A program made the translations under genes and the position numbers. Below, one piece after another: positions 25,605 through 33,094 of a DNA stretch of 64,000 bases. Source of the DNA: Vreelandella songnenensis (GTDB lineage Bacteria; Pseudomonadota; Gammaproteobacteria; Pseudomonadales; Halomonadaceae); the NCBI RefSeq assembly GCF_003002925.1, contig NZ_PVTK01000001.1:744001-808000 (forward strand), read 5' to 3'. Position 1 is the stretch's first letter; each line of letters opens with the position of its first letter. The notes under the pieces are model-generated. The model searched no databases and was not told the DNA's origin. It saw nothing but the letters and a program-made list of their open reading frames with translations.

Positions 25605-27029
25605 AAAGGCGGCTTCCTGTCGACCGGTCTTGAGGTCCCCCGAGCGGGTCAGCTCATCGGTGACGCGGTCGATGGCGCGCTTGGCACGGCCGATCATGTC
25701 ATCAACTTCACCGCGGTTGATGGTCAAGGGCGGCGCGAAGCCGAGAATATCGCCCTGGGGCATGGCACGGGCAATCAGGTTCTCCTCCATCGCCGCGGCG
25801 GCGACCCGCGGGCCGACTTTCAAGGCCGGGTCGAAGTGCAGGCGCTGCCTGGCATCCGGCGAGAACTCAAGCGCTGCCATCAGGCCGACGCCGCGCACGT
25901 CACCCAGCAGCGGATGGCCCTCGAAATGGGCTTTCAACTGGTTTTGGAAGTAGGCACCGGTTTCAGCGGCGTTGCCCACCAAGTTCTCGCGCTCGATGAT
26001 ATCCAGGTTGGCGATACCGGCAGCGCAGCCCAGCGCATGGCCCGAGTAGGTCCAGCCGTGGCCGATGGGGCCGAATTCGCCGGTGCCGTCTTCGAGCACT
26101 TTCCACACCTTGTCGCCGACGATCACCCCGGAGAGCGGCTGGTAGGCGCTGGTCAGTCCCTTGGCGATGGTGACCAGATCAGGCTTCATGTTGTAGTGGT
26201 GGCTGCCGAAGTCGGAGCCGGTACGGCCAAAGCCGCACACCACTTCATCGGCGATCAACAGCACATCGTATTTTTCGAGCACCGCCTGAATGGCGTCCCA
26301 GTAGCCTTCCGGGGGCGGTACGATACCGCCGGTGCCCAGCACCGGCTCGCCGATGAACGCCGCCACGGTGTCCGGTCCTTCTTCGAGAATCATGGCTTCG
26401 AGCTTCTCGGCGCAGAAGGAGGAGAACTCGAGCTCGGTCATGCCGTGCTGCTCAGCGGCGCGCAGATAGTAGTGCGGCGCCTCGGTATGGCGAATGGTGT
26501 CGATGGGCAGGTCGAAATGATCGTGGAAGGCCTTCAGGCCGGTCAGCGAGCCTGAGGCAATGCCCGAGCCGTGGTAGCCGCGCATCCGCGAGATGACCTT
26601 TTTCTTCTGCGGGCGGCCCAGGACGTTGTTGTAGTAGCGCACGATCTTGAGCTGGGTTTCATTGGCGTCGGAGCCCGACATGCCATAGTAGACCTTGGAC
26701 ATGTTCATGCCGGCGATTTTCAGGACGCGCTCGGAAAGCTCGATCTGCGGCTCGTTGGAGTGGCCTACGTAGGTGTGGTAGTAGGAGAGCTCCAGCGCCT
26801 GCTTGTAGATCGCCTCGGCGACTTCGGTGCGACCGTAGCCGATGTTGACGCAGTAAAGCCCGGCGAAGCCGTCGATGAACTCGCGCCCATCCTTGTCCAC
26901 GATGTTGATGCCCTTGCCGCCGGTAATCACGCGGCCCGGCGCGTCGCCGTGGGCAAAATCACGCAGGTGGGTAGAGGCGTGGAACGTCACCTTGCGGTCG
27001 CGTTCGATCAGGTCCTGATGCTGGCTCAT
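25596..27029 (-). CDS. Class III PLP-dependent aminotransferase (omega-amino acid:pyruvate type)
   Basis: The 477-residue enzyme is a fold type I, class III transaminase. Seen are GFAGLYCVNIGYG, the substrate-pocket YYHTYVGHSNEP, YYGMSGSDANETQLK, the PLP-binding IADEVVCGFGRTG (D261) and the Schiff-base lysine in VTIAKGLTSAYQPLSG (K290). Relatives use GABA, beta-alanine, taurine or diamines as donors, often with pyruvate as acceptor. A semialdehyde dehydrogenase gene lies 185 bases upstream on the same strand, so an omega-amino acid is probably converted to its semialdehyde and then oxidised. The last codons lie in a tandem 17-base repeat. Confidence 0.9.
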   Translation of the reverse strand: MSQHQDLIERDRKVTFHASTHLRDFAHGDAPGRVITGGKGINIVDKDGREFIDGFAGLYCVNIGYGRTEVAEAIYKQALELSYYHTYVGHSNEPQIELSERVLKIAGMNMSKVYYGMSGSDANETQLKIVRYYNNVLGRPQKKKVISRMRGYHGSGIASGSLTGLKAFHDHFDLPIDTIRHTEAPHYYLRAAEQHGMTELEFSSFCAEKLEAMILEEGPDTVAAFIGEPVLGTGGIVPPPEGYWDAIQAVLEKYDVLLIADEVVCGFGRTGSDFGSHHYNMKPDLVTIAKGLTSAYQPLSGVIVGDKVWKVLEDGTGEFGPIGHGWTYSGHALGCAAGIANLDIIERENLVGNAAETGAYFQNQLKAHFEGHPLLGDVRGVGLMAALEFSPDARQRLHFDPALKVGPRVAAAAMEENLIARAMPQGDILGFAPPLTINRGEVDDMIGRAKRAIDRVTDELTRSGDLKTGRQEAAFTV

Positions 27030-27100
27030 GGCGTTCTCTCTGTACGATAAACCTCCCCGATCAGCGGGGCGGCATTTGAAATATTGCGGGCTTCACGGCG

Positions 27101-27189
27101 GGTCAGGCACACGCGAACACGCTGTAAACCCATCCCTGGGCGCTCGGCTTTTTCATCCCTGAAAAAGACGGTTCGCTTAGTGCCTGACC
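27101..27189. repeat. Structured intergenic element (outer inverted repeat enclosing two hairpins)
   Basis: Outer arms GGTCAGGCACACGCGAAC (27101-27118) and GTTCGCTTAGTGCCTGACC (27171-27189) are inverted repeats. Between them are two small hairpins, CCCA-TCCC-TGGG (27129-27140) and CTTTTTCA-TCCC-TGAAAAAG (27148-27167), both with the same TCCC loop. The layout resembles dispersed palindromic intergenic elements (REP/BIME or ERIC-like) of gammaproteobacteria. It lies between two co-oriented genes and would form a three-way junction in their transcript. No second copy is in the window. Confidence 0.7.
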
Positions 27190-27214
27190 AGCCTCTACCG
27201 TGATTTTATCCGCA

Positions 27215-28723
27215 CTAGCTTCCCGACACCGAACCCAGCGCGCCGAGACAGTAGTACTTGGTTTCGAGATACTCGTCGATGCCGGTGGCGCCGCCTTCGC
27301 GTCCAAGGCCGGACTGCTTCACGCCGCCAAAGGGTACCGGCGGGCCGGTCATCTTCACCGAGTTGACGCTGACCATACCGTACTCGAGGGCACGCATCAG
27401 CTTCCAGATACGGCGAATATCGTGGGTGTAGAGGTAGGCGGCCAGGCCGTACTCGGTGTCGTTGGCAAGCGCGATCACTTCCTCGTCGCTGCCGTAAGCG
27501 GTGATGCCGGCCACCGGGGCAAAGTTCTCCTCGCGCCAGACCTTCATCTGCGGTGTCACGCCGGTCAGCAGTACCGGCATGAAGAAGTTCTCGCCCGGCG
27601 CCTGGCGCTGGTCGCCCAGTATCTGAGTCGCCCCACGGGAAATCGCATCATCGACGATCGCTGCGGCCTTCTCTACCGCCTGGCGATGAATCAAGGGGCC
27701 GAGATCGACCTCACCCTTGAGCCCGTTACCCACGGTGAGCGCGGCCATGCGCTCGGTAAACGCGGTAACGAAAGCGTCGTGAATGGATTCGTGCACCAGA
27801 ATGCGGTTGGCTGCGAGACAGTCCTGGCCGGCGGTCTGAAACTTGGCGTCCACCGCAGCGTAAGCTGCCTCCTCGGGGTCCATGTCCGGGCCGACGATAA
27901 ACGGCGCGTTGCCCCCAAGCTCCAGGGAAAGACGCTTGACGGTACTGGCGCTCTGCTCCATGAGCAGACGCCCCACGCGGGTGGAACCGGTAAACGAGAG
28001 CGCCCGAATGCGCGGCTCGCTGCACAGGATCTTCGATACCTCGGCAGGCTCGCCCAGCACCACATTGAAGATACCCGCCGGAATGCCCGCGCGCTCGGCA
28101 AGCTCTGCAAGCGCCAGCGCCGAAAACGGCGTCTCGTTGGCAGGCTTGACGATCACCGGGCAGCCAGCGGCCAGCGCAGCAGCGGCCTTGCGGGTAATCA
28201 TCGCCAGCGGGAAGTTCCAGGGGGTGATCATTGCCGCGATCCCCACCGGCTCCTTGAGGGTGCCCAGCGACGCATTGGGGATATGGCTCGGAATCGTCTC
28301 GCCGTAGGTGCGCTTGCCCTCTTCGGCAAACCAGCGCACGAAGCTTGCGCCGTACTCCACCTCGCCGCGGGCATCGGGCAGCGGCTTGCCCTGCTCCAGG
28401 GTCATGATAGTGGCGAGGTCTTCACGGTTGGCCTGAATCAGGTCATACCAGGCCAGCAGGCGCTCGCAGCGCTCGTCGGCCCGCAGGGCGCGCCACTGCA
28501 CGAAAGCGATTTCTGCAGCATCTACCGTGGCGGTAATCTGGTTGCCCTCCAGCAGCGGTATATGGCCGATGACAGCATTGGTAGCCGGGTCGACGACGGC
28601 CTCTTCACGCCCAGCATCGCCGTGAGTCCACTTGCCGTTGATATAGGCGTACTGGCGAAACAGCCGAGGGTCGTTGAGCCGCTTTGTCAGGGCAGTCGAT
28701 AGTTGGGTTGATAGCATCGTCAT
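27215..28723 (-). CDS. NAD(P)-dependent succinate-semialdehyde dehydrogenase-like enzyme
   Basis: This 502-residue aldehyde dehydrogenase belongs to the GabD group. Motifs are ITPWNFPLAMITRKAAAALAAGC, FTGSTRVGRLLMEQ, the general base in LSLELGGNAPF (E268), and the catalytic cysteine C302 in FQTAGQDCLAANR. PFGGVKQSGLGREGG near the end is also typical. GGAG lies six bases before the ATG. The aminotransferase gene follows on the same strand after a structured repeat element. Succinate semialdehyde from GABA is the first guess; aspartate semialdehyde (a DoeC-like role in ectoine breakdown) is a serious alternative because DoeC enzymes are of this family. Confidence 0.9.
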   Translation of the reverse strand: MTMLSTQLSTALTKRLNDPRLFRQYAYINGKWTHGDAGREEAVVDPATNAVIGHIPLLEGNQITATVDAAEIAFVQWRALRADERCERLLAWYDLIQANREDLATIMTLEQGKPLPDARGEVEYGASFVRWFAEEGKRTYGETIPSHIPNASLGTLKEPVGIAAMITPWNFPLAMITRKAAAALAAGCPVIVKPANETPFSALALAELAERAGIPAGIFNVVLGEPAEVSKILCSEPRIRALSFTGSTRVGRLLMEQSASTVKRLSLELGGNAPFIVGPDMDPEEAAYAAVDAKFQTAGQDCLAANRILVHESIHDAFVTAFTERMAALTVGNGLKGEVDLGPLIHRQAVEKAAAIVDDAISRGATQILGDQRQAPGENFFMPVLLTGVTPQMKVWREENFAPVAGITAYGSDEEVIALANDTEYGLAAYLYTHDIRRIWKLMRALEYGMVSVNSVKMTGPPVPFGGVKQSGLGREGGATGIDEYLETKYYCLGALGSVSGS

Positions 28724-29086
28724 GAAAATCTCCGTTGGCTAACGCCACTGGGCGGCTGCAAGCCCGCATCACTATATTGCAAGCAGTGCCGACTACCGTT
28801 TTCTTGATGTGTCTAGGCTACGGCAGAGTCGTCATGAAGTGTTTTTGAATAGCGTACTCGTACAGGCAACTTTTTTGGCAAACAGCACTGAAAGTGACCT
28901 TTTTTTTGGCAAGCCAGCGATCATCTTGACCAAGCCTGTCAACGCAAACCTCTTACGCCCAATACCAATAAAACTTTAATACTCACTCTACCGCCAATAT
29001 CGGGTAAGCTTATTTGCGTGTGGCTAACCTCCCTGCCCATCCTCAACCTCATTAAAATTAGCCATGATCAGCGCAGAGGCAGCGCC
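28724..29086. promoter_or_regulatory. Divergent promoter region with a direct repeat
   Basis: The region between the dehydrogenase (minus) and the diguanylate cyclase (plus) is AT-rich in its right half. TTTTTTGGCAA occurs twice, at 28871-28881 and 28902-28912, exactly 31 bases apart (about three helical turns), which is the kind of spacing seen at operators. In the opposite reading TTGCCA could be a -35 element of the dehydrogenase promoter. No gene is credible here apart from the possible upstream start at 29018. Confidence 0.45.
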
Positions 29087-30310
29087 GTGCATCGACTCTC
29101 TTATTACTACCAGCAGCTTTCACAGCCCGCCGATGAGACGAGCTCGGTACGCGACCAGTACGACCGCGACCGCCACGATGAGCGGTTACACTCACTCAAG
29201 CGCGTTTGCGGGTGGCTGGCGCTGTTCTATTTCACGTACACGCTGGTCGATATCTATTTGATTCCTGATGTTTCCATGCGCTCTTTTGCGCTGCGTTTTG
29301 GCCTGGTTGGACCGTCGACTCTGCTGCTGTTCGCCTATTTCAAACGTCCGGTTTCGATCCGTCGCAAGGAACTGGCCGCCGTATGTCAGGGGTGCCTCGG
29401 CGCGCTGGTGTGGTGCATGATCCTCATTTCCACCCAGACCCCCGATGTGCTGAACTACTACTACGCTGGTCTGGTTTTTATTCTGGTACTGACTATTGTG
29501 GCCACTCCCCCTTTCGAGCAGAGTTTATACGGCACCCTGTTGGTGTTTGCCGCGCTCTATACCACTATCTGGTTTTTACCTGGCGCGACGATGCATTACG
29601 TCCTTTTACATTTGTCAGTAGGAATACCCGTTACACTGTTATCGCTCATGGCCAACTATCGATTTTCCGCTGAATCGCTGCGTCTATATCTAGAAAAGCT
29701 CAGCGTTGATCAGCTGCGCCGGGAGTTGGCTCAGCGTAATCGTGAGCTGGAAAAGCTCTCTTTGATAGACCCCCTTACTGGCCTGGCAAACCGCCGCGCC
29801 CTGACAAACAGGATCAGCCAGTTAACCGACCAGGCTGGCGCGCCGAGTGAAATGGCCGTGGTCATTATCGATGTGGATCACTTCAAGGCATTTAATGACT
29901 TTTACGGTCATAGCGAGGGCGATAACTGCCTGTGTGCCGTCGCGGGCGCCATCCGCACGGCCTGTGGTACCAACGACCTGATATGCCGCTACGGCGGTGA
30001 AGAGTTCTTGGTACTTCACATCACGCCATTCTCCCCTGCCGCTAATGCTCGGGCGCTTGCGGAGAGTATCCGCGGGCGCATTGACTGTCTGGCCATGCCC
30101 CACCAACCCACCCAGAAGGGCCACGTTACCGTGAGCGTGGGCGTGTGCAGCGGCCTCCTAAGCGATGCAAGCCAGCTCAATACGTTAATCGAACACGCCG
30201 ACGAGGCGCTTTATCAGGCAAAACGCAAGGGCAGAAACCGCGTCGAAGAAAGCGCTTACAGCATTTTAATGACAACACAAAATCTACGTGCAGCTACCTG
30301 TAAAGAGTAG
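29087..30310 (+). CDS. Membrane-bound diguanylate cyclase (GGDEF)
   Basis: With the GTG at 29087 (GAGG seven bases upstream) the protein has 407 residues; the frame opens further upstream at a GTG at 29018 without a ribosome site. About six hydrophobic segments occupy the first 200 residues (WLALFYFTYTLVDIYLI onward), followed by a coiled linker and a GGDEF domain with LIDPLTGLANRRAL, VVIIDVDHFKAFND and an intact CRYGGEEFLVLH signature. It should make cyclic di-GMP. The position of the RxxD inhibitory site has GTND, so product inhibition there is probably lost. The input signal of the membrane domain is unknown. Confidence 0.9.
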   Translation: MHRLSYYYQQLSQPADETSSVRDQYDRDRHDERLHSLKRVCGWLALFYFTYTLVDIYLIPDVSMRSFALRFGLVGPSTLLLFAYFKRPVSIRRKELAAVCQGCLGALVWCMILISTQTPDVLNYYYAGLVFILVLTIVATPPFEQSLYGTLLVFAALYTTIWFLPGATMHYVLLHLSVGIPVTLLSLMANYRFSAESLRLYLEKLSVDQLRRELAQRNRELEKLSLIDPLTGLANRRALTNRISQLTDQAGAPSEMAVVIIDVDHFKAFNDFYGHSEGDNCLCAVAGAIRTACGTNDLICRYGGEEFLVLHITPFSPAANARALAESIRGRIDCLAMPHQPTQKGHVTVSVGVCSGLLSDASQLNTLIEHADEALYQAKRKGRNRVEESAYSILMTTQNLRAATCKE

Positions 30311-30624
30311 TTAACAACTTGCTGTGAAATCAGCACATGCTAGGGCATTTTATGCATACGCTATTTATGAGCAGGGATCGGTTACCCATCATTCGTTACG
30401 GACAGCCTATAGTCGCCAATTGATAACGAATGATTGACACGTTTATAGCGTCTTTTTCTTTATACTCTAATCCGCTTGTTTTATTATTCTGACTAGTCGA
30501 TTTACCATAGCCAACGATATCAATTCATATCAAGTTACCCAACTTAAAGCGGGCAGCATACTAAACCCTTTGGGTTAATTGCTGTCATTGTCAGGGAACG
30601 CCCAACGTGATTAAGGATAAATTA
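30311..30624. promoter_or_regulatory. Leader region of the AAA+ cluster, with a perfect 11-bp inverted repeat
   Basis: Perfect arms ATCATTCGTTA (30388-30398) and TAACGAATGAT (30424-30434) flank 25 bases. The right arm abuts TTGACA (30434-30439), a good -35 hexamer, while TATACT (30461-30466) is 21 bases further, longer than the usual spacer. The 5' leader contains a hairpin CAGCA...AACCC-TTT-GGGTT...TGCTG (about 30554-30585). The layout suggests regulated transcription of the downstream cluster. No gene is seen in the region. Confidence 0.55.
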
Positions 30625-31704
30625 ATGAGTGCTTCACAATTCGATCAAATGATTCAAGAGTCGCAAGAGAAAGTTAAAGTGTCTAAAGCGAAGGTGTCTG
30701 CAGTAACCGCACAGATGGAATCAGCCAGAGACAAGATGGCCGCTGGCGAAGACGCTGATCTCGACATCGAAAACGCCACGCTGGACGACGTACAAAATCA
30801 CGCCGACTCGATGAATGCCAATATCGCCGAGCTGATCATGGGGCTTGACGATACAACGGCGGGATTTTCCCAAGACTTTGACCAAATGCGCAGCAAGAGC
30901 GGTTGGGAAAATTTCGTCGGCTTCTTTAGCAAGGGAAAGTCCGAGTCCATGCGCCAGGAGCGTATTCGCACGGCCAATATCGACGATAAGCTCCAGGACC
31001 TGATCTCCAAGTCGGATATTATCGTTAATCTGTTGCAAGACCAGTTGGAAACGCTTGAAGAGCAGCGCGAAAAAGTTCAGCAAAACTTGAGTAGCACGCT
31101 GGATGAGCGTGAAGCGACCGTTCAGGAGCTAGAGAGCGTGCGCGCAGAAATTCTGGCGCTCGATCCCAAAATCCTTGAGCTTGAAAACAAGATCGCCGTG
31201 GAGCAGGACGCTGGTGCGCGAACCCAGCTGGAAAACGCACTAGCCAGCCTAAACGAACAGTACAACGCGCTCGTCCAGCAGGAGCAGGTCAAGATTGCCA
31301 AGTCTCAGACGCTTGAGCGCTACGTTGAAAAAGGCAAGACCTGGGTCGACAGTCTGCAGAACCAGGCAGCGACCCAGATGGTACTGATCAACAAGCTGCA
31401 GACCGACACTCAGCAGCGCGTTGTGCTCTATGACGCACTGACCAAATCGCTCAAAACCGCCCAACAGCAGGAGGTCGCCCACCGTATCAACGAGATCGGT
31501 GTCGAAACGGACAAAGAGGCGCAAACCGCCATGGCCGGAATTGGCTCAGCCACCAACAAGCGTATGGCCGACATGATGGAATCCCACGAAGATAACATGG
31601 TCTTTGCGCGCGAAGTCATCGAGAAAAAAGCCAAGGCGGACGATCGCTTTGCCCGGCGCTTCTCGGCCATCGTCGAAAAACACGACAAAAACCTTTACGG
31701 ATAA
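30625..31704 (+). CDS. Coiled-coil protein of unknown function, first gene of the AAA+ cluster
   Basis: I do not recognise a named family with certainty. The 359 residues are almost entirely helix-forming, rich in Gln/Glu/Lys, with long heptad stretches (about 5-40, 115-240, 255-300). A short hydrophobic/aromatic patch followed by lysines (GWENFVGFFSKGK, residues 93-105) could be an amphipathic membrane-binding helix. There is no signal peptide or membrane span. The arrangement loosely recalls TelA-type tellurite-resistance proteins and PspA-like polymers, but this is structural analogy only. ATG 30625 has AAGGA upstream; a GTG at 30607 is in frame. It is followed by a hairpin at 31714 and five co-oriented genes. 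Confidence 0.85.
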   Translation: MSASQFDQMIQESQEKVKVSKAKVSAVTAQMESARDKMAAGEDADLDIENATLDDVQNHADSMNANIAELIMGLDDTTAGFSQDFDQMRSKSGWENFVGFFSKGKSESMRQERIRTANIDDKLQDLISKSDIIVNLLQDQLETLEEQREKVQQNLSSTLDEREATVQELESVRAEILALDPKILELENKIAVEQDAGARTQLENALASLNEQYNALVQQEQVKIAKSQTLERYVEKGKTWVDSLQNQAATQMVLINKLQTDTQQRVVLYDALTKSLKTAQQQEVAHRINEIGVETDKEAQTAMAGIGSATNKRMADMMESHEDNMVFAREVIEKKAKADDRFARRFSAIVEKHDKNLYG

Positions 31705-31713
31705 CCACGGCCC

Positions 31714-31738
31714 GCGGGACCGACTGCGCAGGTCCCGC
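31714..31738 (+). other. Hairpin between first and second genes of the AAA+ cluster
   Basis: Perfect 8-base-pair arms GCGGGACC and GGTCCCGC with a 9-base loop, ten bases after the coiled-coil gene stop. There is no T-run, so rather than a classic terminator it may be an RNA-stability or partial-attenuation element giving more of the first protein than of the rest. Confidence 0.55.
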
Positions 31739-31849
31739 AAAGCCATGAGAACTCCGTAACACAGCAGCGCGGGCACTTGCCCGCCCGGTGCCCACGCCCT
31801 GCTTGCGTTTCGCTAAAGGATGATTGAGGCAGCGCCTCGAAGGACCTCC

Positions 31850-32971
31850 ATGACAGAGCTCAGCCGCGACCATTCCAACCTGGCAGATGCCATGGCTTCG
31901 CGTCGCTACTTTCGCAAGTTTGACGATATTATCCACTACCTGGCGCGAACCGCCGTTACGCTTCAGGCAGAGGGCCAGCTCTCCAAGACACATACAAAGG
32001 TGTTATCAGACTACCTGCTGCGCCTTAACCGCTCTTTTAAGGCATTGAGCATGAAATATCTGCTCGTTGGCAGCGAGCGAAGCCCGCTGGTCAACGGTCT
32101 GACCATGGACCGGCGGGATAGCGGTTTCCCGGTGGCCACAGAGCTTTTGACCATGGGCAACGATGCCCAGCAGGCCGTGCTTCATCTGGCCAACCAGCCC
32201 TCGGCGCAGGCGCTGAAAAAGCAGATGCTTCATACCATCCTGACCGAGAGAAGGTCGCCGTCCCAGCTGCAGTTTGCGCTCTCCCAACGGCTTTACTACG
32301 AAACCTTGACAGAGGGGAATCTTTTCTGGTCGCGCAACGACCCGCAGTTTATCTTGCTGGACCCATCCGCCGAGGGGCGCCGCCAGTTTTTGTTGCACTG
32401 GGCGGTGTACGACAGCCAAGTCAACCTACCGGTTGTCTATCTCATGGAGGTCGAAGATACCGGAGATACGCCGCTGCCTTACGATCAAGGCCGCTGGCCG
32501 CAGGCGCAAATGCACCTGATGTCTCAGTCACTGGCGGGACTCAAGCTGCTGACCATTGCCCAAGGCTTTGACAAGGATTTCCGCGACCTACATCCCAAGC
32601 AGCTGCGTCGCTACCACATTGGTCCGATGTATTCATCAGCCTATACCCATCAGGCAGGACCGCTGCGCGAGGTGCTGGAGCAGGCGGCCACCCAGCCAGG
32701 GCAAGACTGGGCGCTGGCCTGGACTCTGGAGACTCTGGATAGCCATGAGGTTCGCGAGGAGCGCGCTGGCTGGTTCAGCAAAGTGGAGCGCGAAGTCTAC
32801 GCCCTTGATCCATTTGGTGGACAGGGGGCCGATACCGGCGCCACGCGTACCGAACGCGCGATCATTCTGCCCCAGCACCCCTTTCAAGTGCTCACCGAAC
32901 TCAACCCGCCGGGCTTTTTTGACGTTCGTAAATTCGTGGTGAGCACCAAGGGACAGGTACTCAGCTATTAG
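31850..32971 (+). CDS. Conserved-looking protein of unknown function, AAA+ cluster
   Basis: I do not recognise the family. The 373-residue protein appears soluble: a helical N-terminal part (about 1-150; SRRYFRKFDDIIHYLARTAVTLQAE, LKKQMLHTILTERRSP) and a mixed, more beta-rich C-terminal part (WAVYDSQVNLPVVYLMEVEDTGD, RAIILPQHPFQVLTELN). No signal peptide, membrane span or catalytic motif is evident. ATG 31850 follows GAAGGA; an in-frame ATG at 31820 lacks spacing for a ribosome site. It lies between the coiled-coil gene and the AAA+ ATPase gene, so a role as adaptor or partner of the ATPase is plausible but unproven. Confidence 0.85.
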   Translation: MTELSRDHSNLADAMASRRYFRKFDDIIHYLARTAVTLQAEGQLSKTHTKVLSDYLLRLNRSFKALSMKYLLVGSERSPLVNGLTMDRRDSGFPVATELLTMGNDAQQAVLHLANQPSAQALKKQMLHTILTERRSPSQLQFALSQRLYYETLTEGNLFWSRNDPQFILLDPSAEGRRQFLLHWAVYDSQVNLPVVYLMEVEDTGDTPLPYDQGRWPQAQMHLMSQSLAGLKLLTIAQGFDKDFRDLHPKQLRRYHIGPMYSSAYTHQAGPLREVLEQAATQPGQDWALAWTLETLDSHEVREERAGWFSKVEREVYALDPFGGQGADTGATRTERAIILPQHPFQVLTELNPPGFFDVRKFVVSTKGQVLSY

Positions 32972-33094
32972 CCCGGCGCGCGCTCGCGCCAGATACACAT
33001 TAGACACGTCAAGTCGGCTCGTGCGGTTATCCAGCACCGCCAGCCAGCACGAAATACTGTACTAGGGCCGGAGTGCCCTGCCAGCGAGGACACA

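Noticed and set aside
27200-28702. 500-codon open frame antisense to the semialdehyde dehydrogenase gene
   Set aside because: It mirrors the codons of a well-recognised enzyme in GC-rich DNA; the translation is rich in His, Arg and Gly without domains.
30625-31704. Calling the coiled-coil protein TelA (tellurite resistance)
   Set aside because: The helical layout is similar, but TelA sequence signatures could not be matched residue by residue; kept as unknown.
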